From the NCBI GenBank assembly GCA_963820415.1, contig CAWFZT010000006.1, forward strand, positions 744,001 through 808,000: DNA of 64,000 bases. The letters run 5' to 3'. The notes beneath the pieces are model-generated. The model was given only the letters and a program-made list of their open reading frames with translations. It was not told where the DNA came from and made no database searches. Below are positions 26,427 to 34,809 of the stretch, in pieces. This DNA is from CAWFZT01 sp963820415. Its GTDB lineage: Bacteria > Chloroflexota > Anaerolineae > Anaerolineales > Anaerolineaceae. Within the stretch, counting starts at the first letter, position 1. Each line of letters opens with the position of its first letter. The position numbers were made by a program, and so were the translations under genes.

Positions 26427-26942
26427 ATGACTCAACTCGAAGATTTCCGGCGGGGAAAAGACGAATTTTTTGTAAAAGACTTGCAAAGCCCGCTGACCCC
26501 TGAGCAACGGCAAAATTTCCACGGCCTGGATTATTTTCCCGAAAATCCTAACCTGCGCCTGGTCCTGCCGTTAGAAGAATTCGAGAAAAAAGACAAGATC
26601 CGTATGCCAACCTCAACCGGAGAAGTGCAGACCTATACCCGTTATGGGAAAATTAAGTTGGCATTAGAAGGGCAGCGGGTCGAGTTGACCGTCTATGCCA
26701 GCCAGGATGGTTTTTTCTTGCCGGTTATCGATGGGTTGGCGGGAAAAGAGACTTACGGCGCAGGACGGTATCTCGAACCCGCCTTAGCCGGTAGAGGCAA
26801 ACTCCTGGTCGATTTTAACTATTCTTACAATCCCTACTGCGCCTACAACGAAAACTGGTCATGTCCAATCACCCCATTTGAAAACCGTTTGAAAATTCCA
26901 ATCAGGGCAGGCGAGAAAATCTTTCACACCGAATCCGATTGA
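26427..26942 (+). CDS. DUF1684 family protein
   Basis: A 171-residue soluble protein with the DUF1684 pattern: an N-terminal FRRGKDEFF, a central beta-rich domain, and the block KETYGAGRYLEPALAG, then LVDFNYSYNPYCAYNENWSC. It ends with PFENRLKIPIRAGEKIF. The conserved Cys/Asn-rich NPYCAYN motif suggests a binding or catalytic site, but the family's function is not established. It lies 64 bases after the ChrB-like gene on the same strand. Confidence 0.85.
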   Translation: MTQLEDFRRGKDEFFVKDLQSPLTPEQRQNFHGLDYFPENPNLRLVLPLEEFEKKDKIRMPTSTGEVQTYTRYGKIKLALEGQRVELTVYASQDGFFLPVIDGLAGKETYGAGRYLEPALAGRGKLLVDFNYSYNPYCAYNENWSCPITPFENRLKIPIRAGEKIFHTESD

Positions 26943-26966
26943 TAATTGTAATTGCTAAAATTTTAT

Positions 26967-27218
26967 TTATTCGGCTGGCTTTTCGTGCTCAATAAATTTC
27001 AGCGCCGCCATCAACGCCTCATATTCTTCCCGGCAGTCCTGGCAGCGTTCGAGATGATCCTGCACTAGCGGCATGGCCTCAGCCGCTGACTTCCCCACCA
27101 GCTCAATCTCGGCAAAGCGGTCGATCTCGTCAAAGCATTCGTCACAGCTAATCTCACCTGCATGAGTATTGGTCAGGATGAGGATCATTTTTTTTAGTGT
27201 TTCGGGGTTGAGCATCAT
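26967..27218 (-). CDS. Zinc-finger anti-sigma factor
   Basis: A short protein of about 83 residues from the ATG at 27218. A CDEC pair near the N terminus and HLERCQDCREEYEALM near residue 60 give the H-x3-C-x2-C zinc motif of ZAS-type anti-sigma factors. No membrane segment is evident, so it would be a soluble anti-sigma. It sits 42 bases downstream of an ECF sigma gene on the same strand, the usual pairing. The signal is unknown. Confidence 0.75.
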   Translation of the reverse strand: MMLNPETLKKMILILTNTHAGEISCDECFDEIDRFAEIELVGKSAAEAMPLVQDHLERCQDCREEYEALMAALKFIEHEKPAE

Positions 27219-27260
27219 TCTCTTATCTCTTTGAAATAGACGCGCCAATCGAAGTGAATC

Positions 27261-27890
27261 TTACATTTCGCTGAAAAGCGCCATCAAATCTTGCGTAGAG
27301 AGGCCCTCAGCCGCCAGTCGTTTCTGCAGCCGCAGGCGGGCATCGTGCAGCAGTTTGTACAGGGCATTCCGGTTGGTGCCCAGGCGCTGGGCGACCTCGT
27401 CCATGGGTGTCCCGCCTTCCAGGACGGCCAGGACGGCTTGACGCTGGCGCTCAGACAGTGATTCCAGGATCATTTTCTGCACCGTTTCCATCATCATCGT
27501 CTGTTCGGCCTGTTGTTCTGGCGTGGGAGTCCTGTCCGCCAGGATAGCGGGCGTGTAATCCTGGTCTTCTTCGACTTTGAGCAGCCCTTCTAAAGAAACG
27601 TCCTGCCAGCGTTTTCGGCGCAGCTCGGTAAATGCCAGACGGACGGCGATCTTGGTAGCCCAGGTCATAAACTGGCTTTCCCCCCGAAATAAATCCAGGC
27701 TGGCCAATATTTTAAGCACGGCCTCTTGAGCGATATCTTCTTCCAGGCCCTCCAGCAGGCCGTCTGGCCCGCGGCCTGACAGGGCGTAATGCAGAGCGCG
27801 CCCCAGCCTGAGGCGCAAATCTTCCAGCGCCTGCTGGTTATCCGCTGCGCGTAAGGCTGACAGCCATTCTTCATTACTAAGAGATACCAT
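27261..27890 (-). CDS. ECF-type RNA polymerase sigma factor
   Basis: A 209-residue sigma factor. Region 2 includes DIAQEAVLKILASLDLFRGE and FMTWATKIAVRLAFTELRRK, which recognises -10. A linker with DYTPAILADRTPTPEQQAEQ leads to region 4 (LSERQRQAVLAVLEGGTPMD, AQRLGTNRNALYKLLHDARL), which reads -35. The downstream zinc-finger gene probably encodes its anti-sigma. No typical ECF autoregulatory promoter was recognised upstream. Confidence 0.88.
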   Translation of the reverse strand: MVSLSNEEWLSALRAADNQQALEDLRLRLGRALHYALSGRGPDGLLEGLEEDIAQEAVLKILASLDLFRGESQFMTWATKIAVRLAFTELRRKRWQDVSLEGLLKVEEDQDYTPAILADRTPTPEQQAEQTMMMETVQKMILESLSERQRQAVLAVLEGGTPMDEVAQRLGTNRNALYKLLHDARLRLQKRLAAEGLSTQDLMALFSEM

Positions 27891-27985
27891 AAGTCTTTCC
27901 TAACAGTCCAAAGAGAACCGCGTGGATACCCAACGACGTTTTTTATTGTAACCGAAAAGGTCGTCAAGAATATCTTTTTGGCTGA

Positions 27986-28822
27986 GTCCCTTATGTTATA
28001 GTTCCAGAGATCGAAATGCCCGGGCACAGCCAGGCCGCCATCGCTGCTTACCCGGAGCTGGGCAACTTCGCCGCCCCGCTGGAAGTAAGCCGGACCTTGG
28101 GTATCCACGAAAATGTTTTCAACGTTAATGAAAGTACAATTCTGTTCCTTCAGGATGTGCTGGCTGAAGTGCTCGCCCTGTTCCCCAGCCAGTTTATCCA
28201 CATCGATGGCGATGAGGTATCCAAGAAGCAGTGGCGCGACAGCCCGGCTGCCCAGGCGCGCCTGCGCGAGCTGGGACTGGACAACGAGGATGAGCTGCAA
28301 AGCTACTTTACCCGCCGTATGGACGCTTTTCTCACCTCGCGTGGCCGCCGCCTGATCGGCTGGGATGAGATCCTGGAAGGCGGGTTGGCCTCCAACGCCA
28401 CGGTGATGTCGTGGAGAGGAGAAGCCAGCGGAATTGCCGCGGCGCGTGCCAGGCACGATGTGGTCATGAGCCCCGACCAGTATACTTACTTCGATTATTT
28501 CCAATCCTCGAAAATACGCAAAGAGCCCCTGGCTATTGGCGGCCTCCTGCATTTGAAGAAAGTCTATAATTACGAGCCTGTTCCGCGCTCCCTCTCACCC
28601 GAAGAAGCCAATTACATCCTGGCCGCCCAGGGGCAGGTGTGGACTGAATACATGCCCATGCCCAAGCAGGCGGAGTATATGATTTTCCCACGCGCCTGCG
28701 CCCTGGCTGAAGTGCTCTAGACCCCGGCCGCGTTGAAGAATTATGCCAGCTTCACCAATCGATTAGAAAAACATTGCCAACGCCTCAGGGTGCTGGATGT
28801 AAATTTTCGCCCAGGCGCCTGA
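27986..28822 (+). pseudogene. 5'-truncated GH20 beta-N-acetylhexosaminidase
   Basis: The frame opens after TGA (27983) directly inside the catalytic domain: VPEIEMPGHSQAAIAAYPEL, then FIHIDGDEVSKKQW with the catalytic Asp-Glu pair, and later LIGWDEILEGGLASNATVMS. The N-terminal half expected of GH20 is absent. An in-frame TAG at 28718 replaces the Trp expected in AEVLWTP, after which homologous sequence (AALKNYASF) continues to TGA at 28820. Loss of the 5' half plus a nonsense codon makes it a pseudogene. Confidence 0.82.
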
Positions 28823-29020
28823 GGTTTATTTTGCCCTGGTTGGCGATGCCTGGTTACTATTCAGTCAGGATAAATGATAGTAAGGTTGACAAAGCACGAC
28901 TGGCGTAGCTTGCTTCAAACGGGTTATACTATATTCTAAAGATGAATCCTCTGGTCCGTTTACCTGGCAAGGGCTTCACTCATCCGACCAGGAAATTATC
29001 AATCTATAACGAGGTGTCTT

Positions 29021-29368
29021 ATGCAAGAGAGGCGATCTTTCCCGCGCAGGTATCTGATGTTTTACTCGCGTGTCTTCAACTTAAAAACCGGTGAACTGGT
29101 CGGCCATATCGTGGATATCACCCCCACGGGCGCCATGCTGATTAGCGAAACCCCTCTTGAAACGGAGGTGAATTATCATTTAAAAATGGAGCTGCCGGAA
29201 GAGCTCTCCTCCAAACAATTCCTGAATTTTGAGGCCAAAAGTGTGTGGTGTAATCACGATATCATCCCGGCCTTTTATGATATTGGCTTCCAGCTCCTTA
29301 ATGTGCCCCAGTCGGATATCGATTTGATCGAGCGCCTGGTAGATGCTTTTGGATTCCGCGAACGGTAA
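29021..29368 (+). CDS. PilZ domain c-di-GMP-binding protein
   Basis: A 115-residue single-domain protein. The RxxxR motif RRSFPRR near the N terminus and DITPTGAML (the D/N-x-S/T-x-x-G motif) about 30 residues later are the c-di-GMP contacts of PilZ domains. No other domain is present, so it probably acts through a protein partner. A diguanylate cyclase is encoded 3 kb upstream. Confidence 0.85.
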   Translation: MQERRSFPRRYLMFYSRVFNLKTGELVGHIVDITPTGAMLISETPLETEVNYHLKMELPEELSSKQFLNFEAKSVWCNHDIIPAFYDIGFQLLNVPQSDIDLIERLVDAFGFRER

Positions 29369-29462
29369 CGAAAAATATTCCGGCCTGGCTGCGGAGGAAG
29401 ATTGCCGGGATTCCGCCAGGCGGCTACCCGCGCTTCGGTCAGGCTGAACGGAGGGACTTGAA

Positions 29463-31808
29463 ATGCCCATCACTAAAACGTTGACTATCAGCCAGCCCTT
29501 GCCCGAAATAACCGCTGGCCACCCTAAATTGGGGGGCCATGGCCCGCAGGGAAAAACGATCAGCCTGAACAATTTTTATCTCGAACAAGACGGCCAACCC
29601 TGGATTCCGGTGATGGGCGAGTTTCATTTTTCACGCTATCCTCACCAGGAGTGGGAGGCCGAGTTGTTAAAACTGAAGGCCGGCGGCGTGGAAATCGTCG
29701 CCACCTACATTTTCTGGATCCACATCGAAGAGGAAGAAGGCCTATTCGACTGGTCGGGTAACAACAATTTGCGCAAGTTCGGGGAATTGTGCGCGGCGCA
29801 CGGCCTGCAGGTACTGGCGCGCATCGGGCCGTTCAGCCACGGCGAATGCCGCAATGGAGGCCTGCCGGATTGGTTGTATGGACGCGCCTTCGCTGTGCGT
29901 TCTAACGACGAACGCTACCTGTTCTACGTGAAACGGCTGTACAACGAAATCGCTGCTCAGCTCAAGGGTCTGCTGTTCAAGGATGGCGGACCGGTCATCG
30001 GCGTTCAGCTTGATAATGAATACATGCATTGCGGGGCGCCCTGGGAAGTGACTTACCGGCCGGGAACGCAGTGGGTCCCGTCTGGCTCGGGTGGGGAAGA
30101 ACACATGCGCATTCTCAAACGCCTGGCGATCGAAGCCGGGCTGGAAGTACCGCTGTATACCTGCACTGGCTGGACCAATTCACCCGTCCCGGAGGACGAA
30201 ATCCTGCCTATGCAAGGCGGCTACGCATTCACCCCCTGGAGCCCGGACCCAAACTACCGCCAGCCCCCCTCGCCGGAATTTATTTTCCGTGACCGCCACC
30301 GCGAGCCGGTGCTCAACGCCAGGCCGACCTACGATGGTCTTCGCTACCCCTACGTCACCTGCGAGATCGGGGGCGGTATCCAGGATACCTATCATCATCG
30401 CCCGGTAGTGCCTGCGGAAGCGACCGAGGGTCTGGCAGTGGTGCAGCTCGGCAGTGGGGCGAATTTACTCGGTTATTACCTGTACCACGGCGGTTCGAAC
30501 CCAACCGGCCGGCATGCCTGGATGAACGAATTTACCGTTCCACGCATCTCGTACGATTTCCAGGCGCCATTGGGAGAATTTGGTCAGTTTAAACCTTCTT
30601 TTGCCTCGCTGCGCTTATTACACATGTTCCTCAAAGATTTTGGCAGCCTGCTAGCGCCGATGCCAGTCATCCTGCCTGACGATGCCGGCGGCCTGACCCC
30701 GGAGAATACCTTCACCCTCCGGTTTTCAGCGCGTACGCGCGGCGGTACGGGTTTCCTCTTTTTCTGCAACTACCAGGACCACGTGGAGATGCTTGACCAG
30801 AAAGACGTGCGTATTCACCTGCGCATCGAGCATGAGACTATCTCAATCCCCCACAAAAAAGGGCTGGCTCTACAGAAAAATGTGAGCGCTATCCTGCCAT
30901 TCAACCTCTCTCTGGAAGGTGTGTTGCTCAAATATGCCACCGTCCAAGCACTGGCCAGGATCGAAGGCGATGGCAGCGTTGATTATTTCTTCTTTGCTCC
31001 GCCTGGGATGGAGGCAGAATACGCTGTAGATCACTCTACCTATGCCAGGCTGGTGGTAAAGCATGGCAGCTTGACAGAAGAAAGCGGTATCACCTATATC
31101 TCAGTAGACCCGGGCTTCGACTGTGTAACAGAGTTCACAAAGGCAGACGGCAGCCAGGTGCGCCTTTTCACCCTTACCCGCTTGCAGGCTGAGCTGTGTT
31201 CGCGCCAGACGATTTGGGGGCGTGAAAGACTGATTATTTCCGACGCCAGTGCAGTGGTGAGCGGCGAAGAACTGCATCTATATAGCAGCGGGCAAAAGCA
31301 GATTGAGCTGTTTATCTATCCTGCTCCGATGGACAGGCTGGAGTCTTCTACCGGAGCGTGTAAAGGCAAAACCGAAGGCATTTACACTCATTACACTTTG
31401 AAGCTCCCCAGGAAAGAAATCAAGCTCAACGTGGAGCAAACCACTGAGGACCGCGCCTGTCTCCGCTTTCCAAAGGGGATTATGCCAGATGGACAGGCTG
31501 TCCTTCTGAGAGTTGACTACGCAGGGGACACCGGCGAGGCATATATCGACGGTAAACTAGTCGGTGACAATTTCTATAATGGCACATCCTGGGAGTTCGG
31601 GCTCAATCGCTTTTCCAGGCTGTTGGATGATAAAGAGCTTTTCATCCTTATTCAGCCGTTAGAAAAGACCAACAGTGTATTGCGTTATATCTCTACCGGC
31701 CGCAAGGAGGCCTTCCGCAAGGAGGCCAGCCACGACCACCTGGCGGAGATAAAATCGATCAGCGCCGTGGTAGAACAAAAAATAATTGTCAGGCCCTCCA
31801 AAAAATAA
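29463..31808 (+). CDS. Glycoside hydrolase family 35 beta-galactosidase-like enzyme
   Basis: A 781-residue protein starting after GGAGGGACTTGAA. The N-terminal TIM barrel shows MGEFHFSRYPHQEWEAELLK, ATYIFWIHIEEEEGLFDWSG and ARIGPFSHGEC. The acid/base glutamate lies in GPVIGVQLDNEYM and the nucleophile region is YVTCEIGGGIQ. The C-terminal 400 residues are beta-sandwich-like. No signal peptide is evident, so it probably acts on imported oligosaccharides in the cytoplasm. Regulation is not visible. Confidence 0.88.
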   Translation: MPITKTLTISQPLPEITAGHPKLGGHGPQGKTISLNNFYLEQDGQPWIPVMGEFHFSRYPHQEWEAELLKLKAGGVEIVATYIFWIHIEEEEGLFDWSGNNNLRKFGELCAAHGLQVLARIGPFSHGECRNGGLPDWLYGRAFAVRSNDERYLFYVKRLYNEIAAQLKGLLFKDGGPVIGVQLDNEYMHCGAPWEVTYRPGTQWVPSGSGGEEHMRILKRLAIEAGLEVPLYTCTGWTNSPVPEDEILPMQGGYAFTPWSPDPNYRQPPSPEFIFRDRHREPVLNARPTYDGLRYPYVTCEIGGGIQDTYHHRPVVPAEATEGLAVVQLGSGANLLGYYLYHGGSNPTGRHAWMNEFTVPRISYDFQAPLGEFGQFKPSFASLRLLHMFLKDFGSLLAPMPVILPDDAGGLTPENTFTLRFSARTRGGTGFLFFCNYQDHVEMLDQKDVRIHLRIEHETISIPHKKGLALQKNVSAILPFNLSLEGVLLKYATVQALARIEGDGSVDYFFFAPPGMEAEYAVDHSTYARLVVKHGSLTEESGITYISVDPGFDCVTEFTKADGSQVRLFTLTRLQAELCSRQTIWGRERLIISDASAVVSGEELHLYSSGQKQIELFIYPAPMDRLESSTGACKGKTEGIYTHYTLKLPRKEIKLNVEQTTEDRACLRFPKGIMPDGQAVLLRVDYAGDTGEAYIDGKLVGDNFYNGTSWEFGLNRFSRLLDDKELFILIQPLEKTNSVLRYISTGRKEAFRKEASHDHLAEIKSISAVVEQKIIVRPSKK

Positions 31809-31839
31809 CGCCAGTTCTCAACCTGCGGTTGAGACCGGC
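31808..31839. terminator. Bidirectional terminator between GH35 and ABC cluster
   Basis: CGCCAGTTCTCAACC (31808-31822) pairs with GGTTGAGACCGGCG (31826-31839) through a three-base loop with two mismatches. It lies between convergent genes. Confidence 0.75.
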
Positions 31840-31862
31840 GCTGTCTTCAGTATGTCTCGTGG

Positions 31863-32588
31863 TTAATTAATGACCTGCCCGTCCCTCAATTGCACAATGC
31901 GATGGGCATATTCATCCACGAGCGGGTCGTGGGAAGCCACCAGCAGGGTAACTTTGGCGTCCCTGGTGATTTGATCAAAAAAGCCGAACATTTCACGCGC
32001 CGTCAGGCTATCGAGCTCGCCGGTTGGTTCGTCGGCCAGGATCAGCTTAGGCTGGTTGACCAGGGCACGGGCAATGGCCACGCGCTGCTGCTGTCCGCCG
32101 GACATTTCGTACGGGCGGTGATGGATCCATTTCTTCAGCCCGACCAATTCCAGGCTTTGCATAGTGCGTTCACGCAGCTCTCGACCGGGACGGTTGGAAA
32201 TGCGCAAGGCCAGCTCTACATTTTCATAGGCCGACAGAGTGGGCAGCAGTCCAAAGGACTGGAAGATAAAGCCGATCTCTTTACGGCGCCAACGCGTGAG
32301 CTGTTCGCCTTTTAAAGCGGAAATGTCCTGCCCAAAGATGCGGATGACGCCCCGGGTAGGGGAATCCAATCCACCCAGGCAGTTGAGCAGCGTGGTCTTA
32401 CCACTGCCGGAACGGCCCTTAACGGCCACGAAAGTGCAGCTTTCGATGGCGAGTTTGATTCCGCACAACGCTGGCACTTCCTGGTGAGCGCCGATGACGT
32501 ATATACGCCAGAGGTCTTCGGTCTCGATCGCGTATTCTAGAGGCGCAGCGGCGGCGGGCGCCGGATTCTGGTCGAGTTGCTCGCTCAT
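31863..32588 (-). CDS. ABC transporter ATP-binding protein (MacB/LolD type)
   Basis: A 241-residue ATPase starting MSEQ, whose ATG overlaps the stop of the preceding ATPase gene by four bases. Walker A is GRSGSGKTT, the Q-loop is FIFQSFGLLPTLSA, the signature is MSGGQQQR and Walker B is LILADEPTGELD. The subfamily with FQSFxLLPTLxAxEN serves FtsX-type permeases that export or extrude lipoproteins, peptides or drugs. The permease and adaptor are encoded upstream in the same operon. Confidence 0.92.
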   Translation of the reverse strand: MSEQLDQNPAPAAAAPLEYAIETEDLWRIYVIGAHQEVPALCGIKLAIESCTFVAVKGRSGSGKTTLLNCLGGLDSPTRGVIRIFGQDISALKGEQLTRWRRKEIGFIFQSFGLLPTLSAYENVELALRISNRPGRELRERTMQSLELVGLKKWIHHRPYEMSGGQQQRVAIARALVNQPKLILADEPTGELDSLTAREMFGFFDQITRDAKVTLLVASHDPLVDEYAHRIVQLRDGQVIN

Positions 32589-33616
32589 TCTGCTTTGCCT
32601 CCTTTGGATCCCGGCCACTGGATGCGATGCAGCAGTTTGAGCAGGCTGCCAACCTGGCGGGATTGGGCCATTTCATTGGTCGCATCTTCCACAGACAGCG
32701 TGTGGGTTTGCGCAGCCACGGGGAGGATCAGGATACCGTCGTCAGTTGGTTCCAGGCGGGCGCGCCCCTTGATCTTGTAGCGTTCCAGGTAAGTTTTTGG
32801 CACCTGCAAGCGGCCGGCCGAATCCAACACGGTCAGCTCCTCGTAAACCACTTCCTCGTGAGTCTCCTTGGACTGGGTAGTTTCCTGGCCGCTTTTTTGC
32901 TCGGTCTTTTGGGACGGTTTGCGGATGGTTTCAGAAGCCAGCTTGCCATCCCGGATGGCGACCACACGGTCGACGTGGCGGGCGAGGGTGAGGTCGTGGC
33001 TAACGATCAGGGTAGTCAAACCGAGCTGGCGGTTCAGGTCTTGAAATATCTTATAAATCACCGCGGCGGTGTTGGTATCCACCTCACCGGTCGGCTCGTC
33101 TGCCAGCAGCAGCCTAGGGGCGTTGGCCAGCGCTACGGCAATGGCCACACGCTGCTGTTCACCGCCGGATAGTTCTGACAGGTGATGCTTACGCCGTTCG
33201 GCCAGTCCAACCATACCGAGCAAGTCTTTCGCCCGTTGGCTGCGTTCATGCCCCGCCCTGCCAACCAGGGTCATAGGCATTTCAATATTCTCCTGGGCAG
33301 TCAGGTATGGGATCAGGTTGCGGGAGCCTTGCTGCCAGACAAAACCCACCTGGGAACGGCGGTAGTGGTCCAGTCCGACATCGGTTAGTTTTAGCAGGTC
33401 CTGTCCGCCGACCCATACTCTTCCAGCGGAAGGGCGGTCCAGGCCTCCCAATACGTTCATCAAGGTCGATTTACCGCTGCCGCTGGCGCCGACAATACCC
33501 ACCATCTCGCCGGTATTTATTACCAGGTCAAGACCTTGCAGGGCCACCACTTCAAGCTCGGCAATCTTATAAATCTTGACCAGATTATCGCATACAATAA
33601 AAGGGGTAACAGCCAT
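32585..33616 (-). CDS. ABC ATPase with C-terminal AbrB-like domain
   Basis: The first 225 residues are a MacB/LolD-type ATPase: Walker A GASGSGKST, signature LSGGEQQR, Walker B LLLADEPTGEVD, H-loop SHD. A Lys/Gln/Glu-rich linker follows. Residues about 258-300 contain LTVLDSAGRLQVPKTYLERY and DDGILILPV, the pattern of an AbrB/SpoVT DNA-binding swapped hairpin. A Ser/Leu-rich tail ends the 343-residue protein. Such a fusion is unusual. It may dimerise the ATPase or link transport to gene control. A hairpin overlaps the region of its Shine-Dalgarno sequence. Confidence 0.85.
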   Translation of the reverse strand: MAVTPFIVCDNLVKIYKIAELEVVALQGLDLVINTGEMVGIVGASGSGKSTLMNVLGGLDRPSAGRVWVGGQDLLKLTDVGLDHYRRSQVGFVWQQGSRNLIPYLTAQENIEMPMTLVGRAGHERSQRAKDLLGMVGLAERRKHHLSELSGGEQQRVAIAVALANAPRLLLADEPTGEVDTNTAAVIYKIFQDLNRQLGLTTLIVSHDLTLARHVDRVVAIRDGKLASETIRKPSQKTEQKSGQETTQSKETHEEVVYEELTVLDSAGRLQVPKTYLERYKIKGRARLEPTDDGILILPVAAQTHTLSVEDATNEMAQSRQVGSLLKLLHRIQWPGSKGGKAE

Positions 33617-33623
33617 TTCACCT

Positions 33624-33638
33624 CCCCACAGATCGGGG
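33624..33638 (-). promoter_or_regulatory. Start-site hairpin of ABC-AbrB gene
   Basis: In the mRNA, CCCC-GATCTGT-GGGG forms a hairpin whose 3' arm runs into the ribosome-binding sequence GGGGAGGTG before ATG 33616. The loop is identical to that of the repeats at 38791-38836 although the stem bases differ. Confidence 0.6.
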
Positions 33639-33648
33639 TCTTACGTCA

Positions 33649-34734
33649 CTAAGGAGAGACAACCACCTGGCCTTCGGTCAGGCCTTCCAGGATTTCCACC
33701 TGGTCTTCATTCTGGATGCCAACTTTCACATCCACGCGCCGCTGTTGATTGCTATCCTGCACCACGGCAAAGGTCCGGCCTTCGAAAGTACGGACCGCCT
33801 GTGGGGGCACCCACAACGTGCCCTTTTTATTCTGAATAATAACCTTTACCTGGACGATGTCGCCAATTTCGAGTTGGAGCTTCGCAGGTGGTGTATCCAT
33901 CGAAATGCGCACGCTTTTATCTACGCCGATGGTCGTGGTGCTGTCTGTGGCGCTGATGGCTGGCAAATGGCGCACTTTGCCTGTAACTAAGACGCCCGGG
34001 CGGGTGGCCAGGGAAATGATCGCATCCATCCCATTTTCAATCTTGGCGGTTTGCGAGCTGGGTACATCCGCGGCAATTTCCTGGACACTGGTATCCGCCA
34101 CAACTGCCATCTCCTGGTAACCCTGAATCTCACTGCCCGCCGAGGCACCCATCGAAAGGACGACTCCGTCCATAGGGGCAACGAGTTGGGCGGCGTCGAT
34201 TTGGGCCGACAGGTCCTGGTTGTTGATGGTAACTTCGTTCAGCGCAATCTGAGCCAACTCGACATCATATTTCTTAAACTGAACATCGTAGGTCTTTTCG
34301 CTGGCGGAATAGGCCGAAGAGGTGGCCTGTTTTAGAGCCAGGTTGGCTTCATCTAATTGGATTTGAGCGCGTTGGATGGCCAGTTGTCCCAATGCATTCT
34401 GCCGTGACAGGCCGCTCATCACTTCCAGGTCGGCCAACACATCGCCTTTTTTCACATTGCCGCCTTCTTTTACGTACACGGTGCGCACACGCCCGTCGGT
34501 CTTGAAGAAAAGCGACTGTTGCACCACAGGAGTTATCCGGCCGGTAAAACTTATTGACTGCATAACATCGCCGCGTTTGACTTGATAGACCGGTTTAACT
34601 GGCACAATTGGCGTCGGCAATGGTGTGGAGGTAGGCGCTTCAGCCGCGGCTCCCGACGAACAGGCTGCTGGCAGCAGGGTCATTGCCGCCAGGACAAACA
34701 GGATGGTTATTTTGTAAAGTGTTTTGGGTATCAC
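33649..34734 (-). CDS. HlyD/MacA-type membrane fusion lipoprotein
   Basis: A 361-residue protein with GTG start at 34734. The signal peptide ends in lipobox LLPAAC, followed by a Thr/Pro linker. A lipoyl/barrel-sandwich motif (RVRTVYVKEGGNVKKGDVLA), a helical hairpin and later beta domains (VVQVKVIIQNKKGTLWVPPQ) follow. The C-terminal segment ends VEILEGLTEGQVVVSP. It should couple the FtsX-type permease to the cell surface. In a single-membrane (monoderm) cell it would sit on the outer face. Confidence 0.88.
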   Translation of the reverse strand: MIPKTLYKITILFVLAAMTLLPAACSSGAAAEAPTSTPLPTPIVPVKPVYQVKRGDVMQSISFTGRITPVVQQSLFFKTDGRVRTVYVKEGGNVKKGDVLADLEVMSGLSRQNALGQLAIQRAQIQLDEANLALKQATSSAYSASEKTYDVQFKKYDVELAQIALNEVTINNQDLSAQIDAAQLVAPMDGVVLSMGASAGSEIQGYQEMAVVADTSVQEIAADVPSSQTAKIENGMDAIISLATRPGVLVTGKVRHLPAISATDSTTTIGVDKSVRISMDTPPAKLQLEIGDIVQVKVIIQNKKGTLWVPPQAVRTFEGRTFAVVQDSNQQRRVDVKVGIQNEDQVEILEGLTEGQVVVSP

Positions 34735-34746
34735 TTGACTCTTCCT

Positions 34747-34762
34747 TTCCCACAGTCGGGAA
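34747..34762 (-). promoter_or_regulatory. Start-site hairpin of HlyD-type gene
   Basis: In the mRNA, TTCCC-GACTGT-GGGAA lies directly before AGGAAG and the GTG start. The loop is one base shorter than in the sister elements. It is preceded by AAAG as in the tandem repeats at 38.8 kb. Confidence 0.6.
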
Positions 34763-34809
34763 CTTTCGTTTTCTTAATAACTATTGAAATGCGGTCTTAC
34801 AATTAAGCG

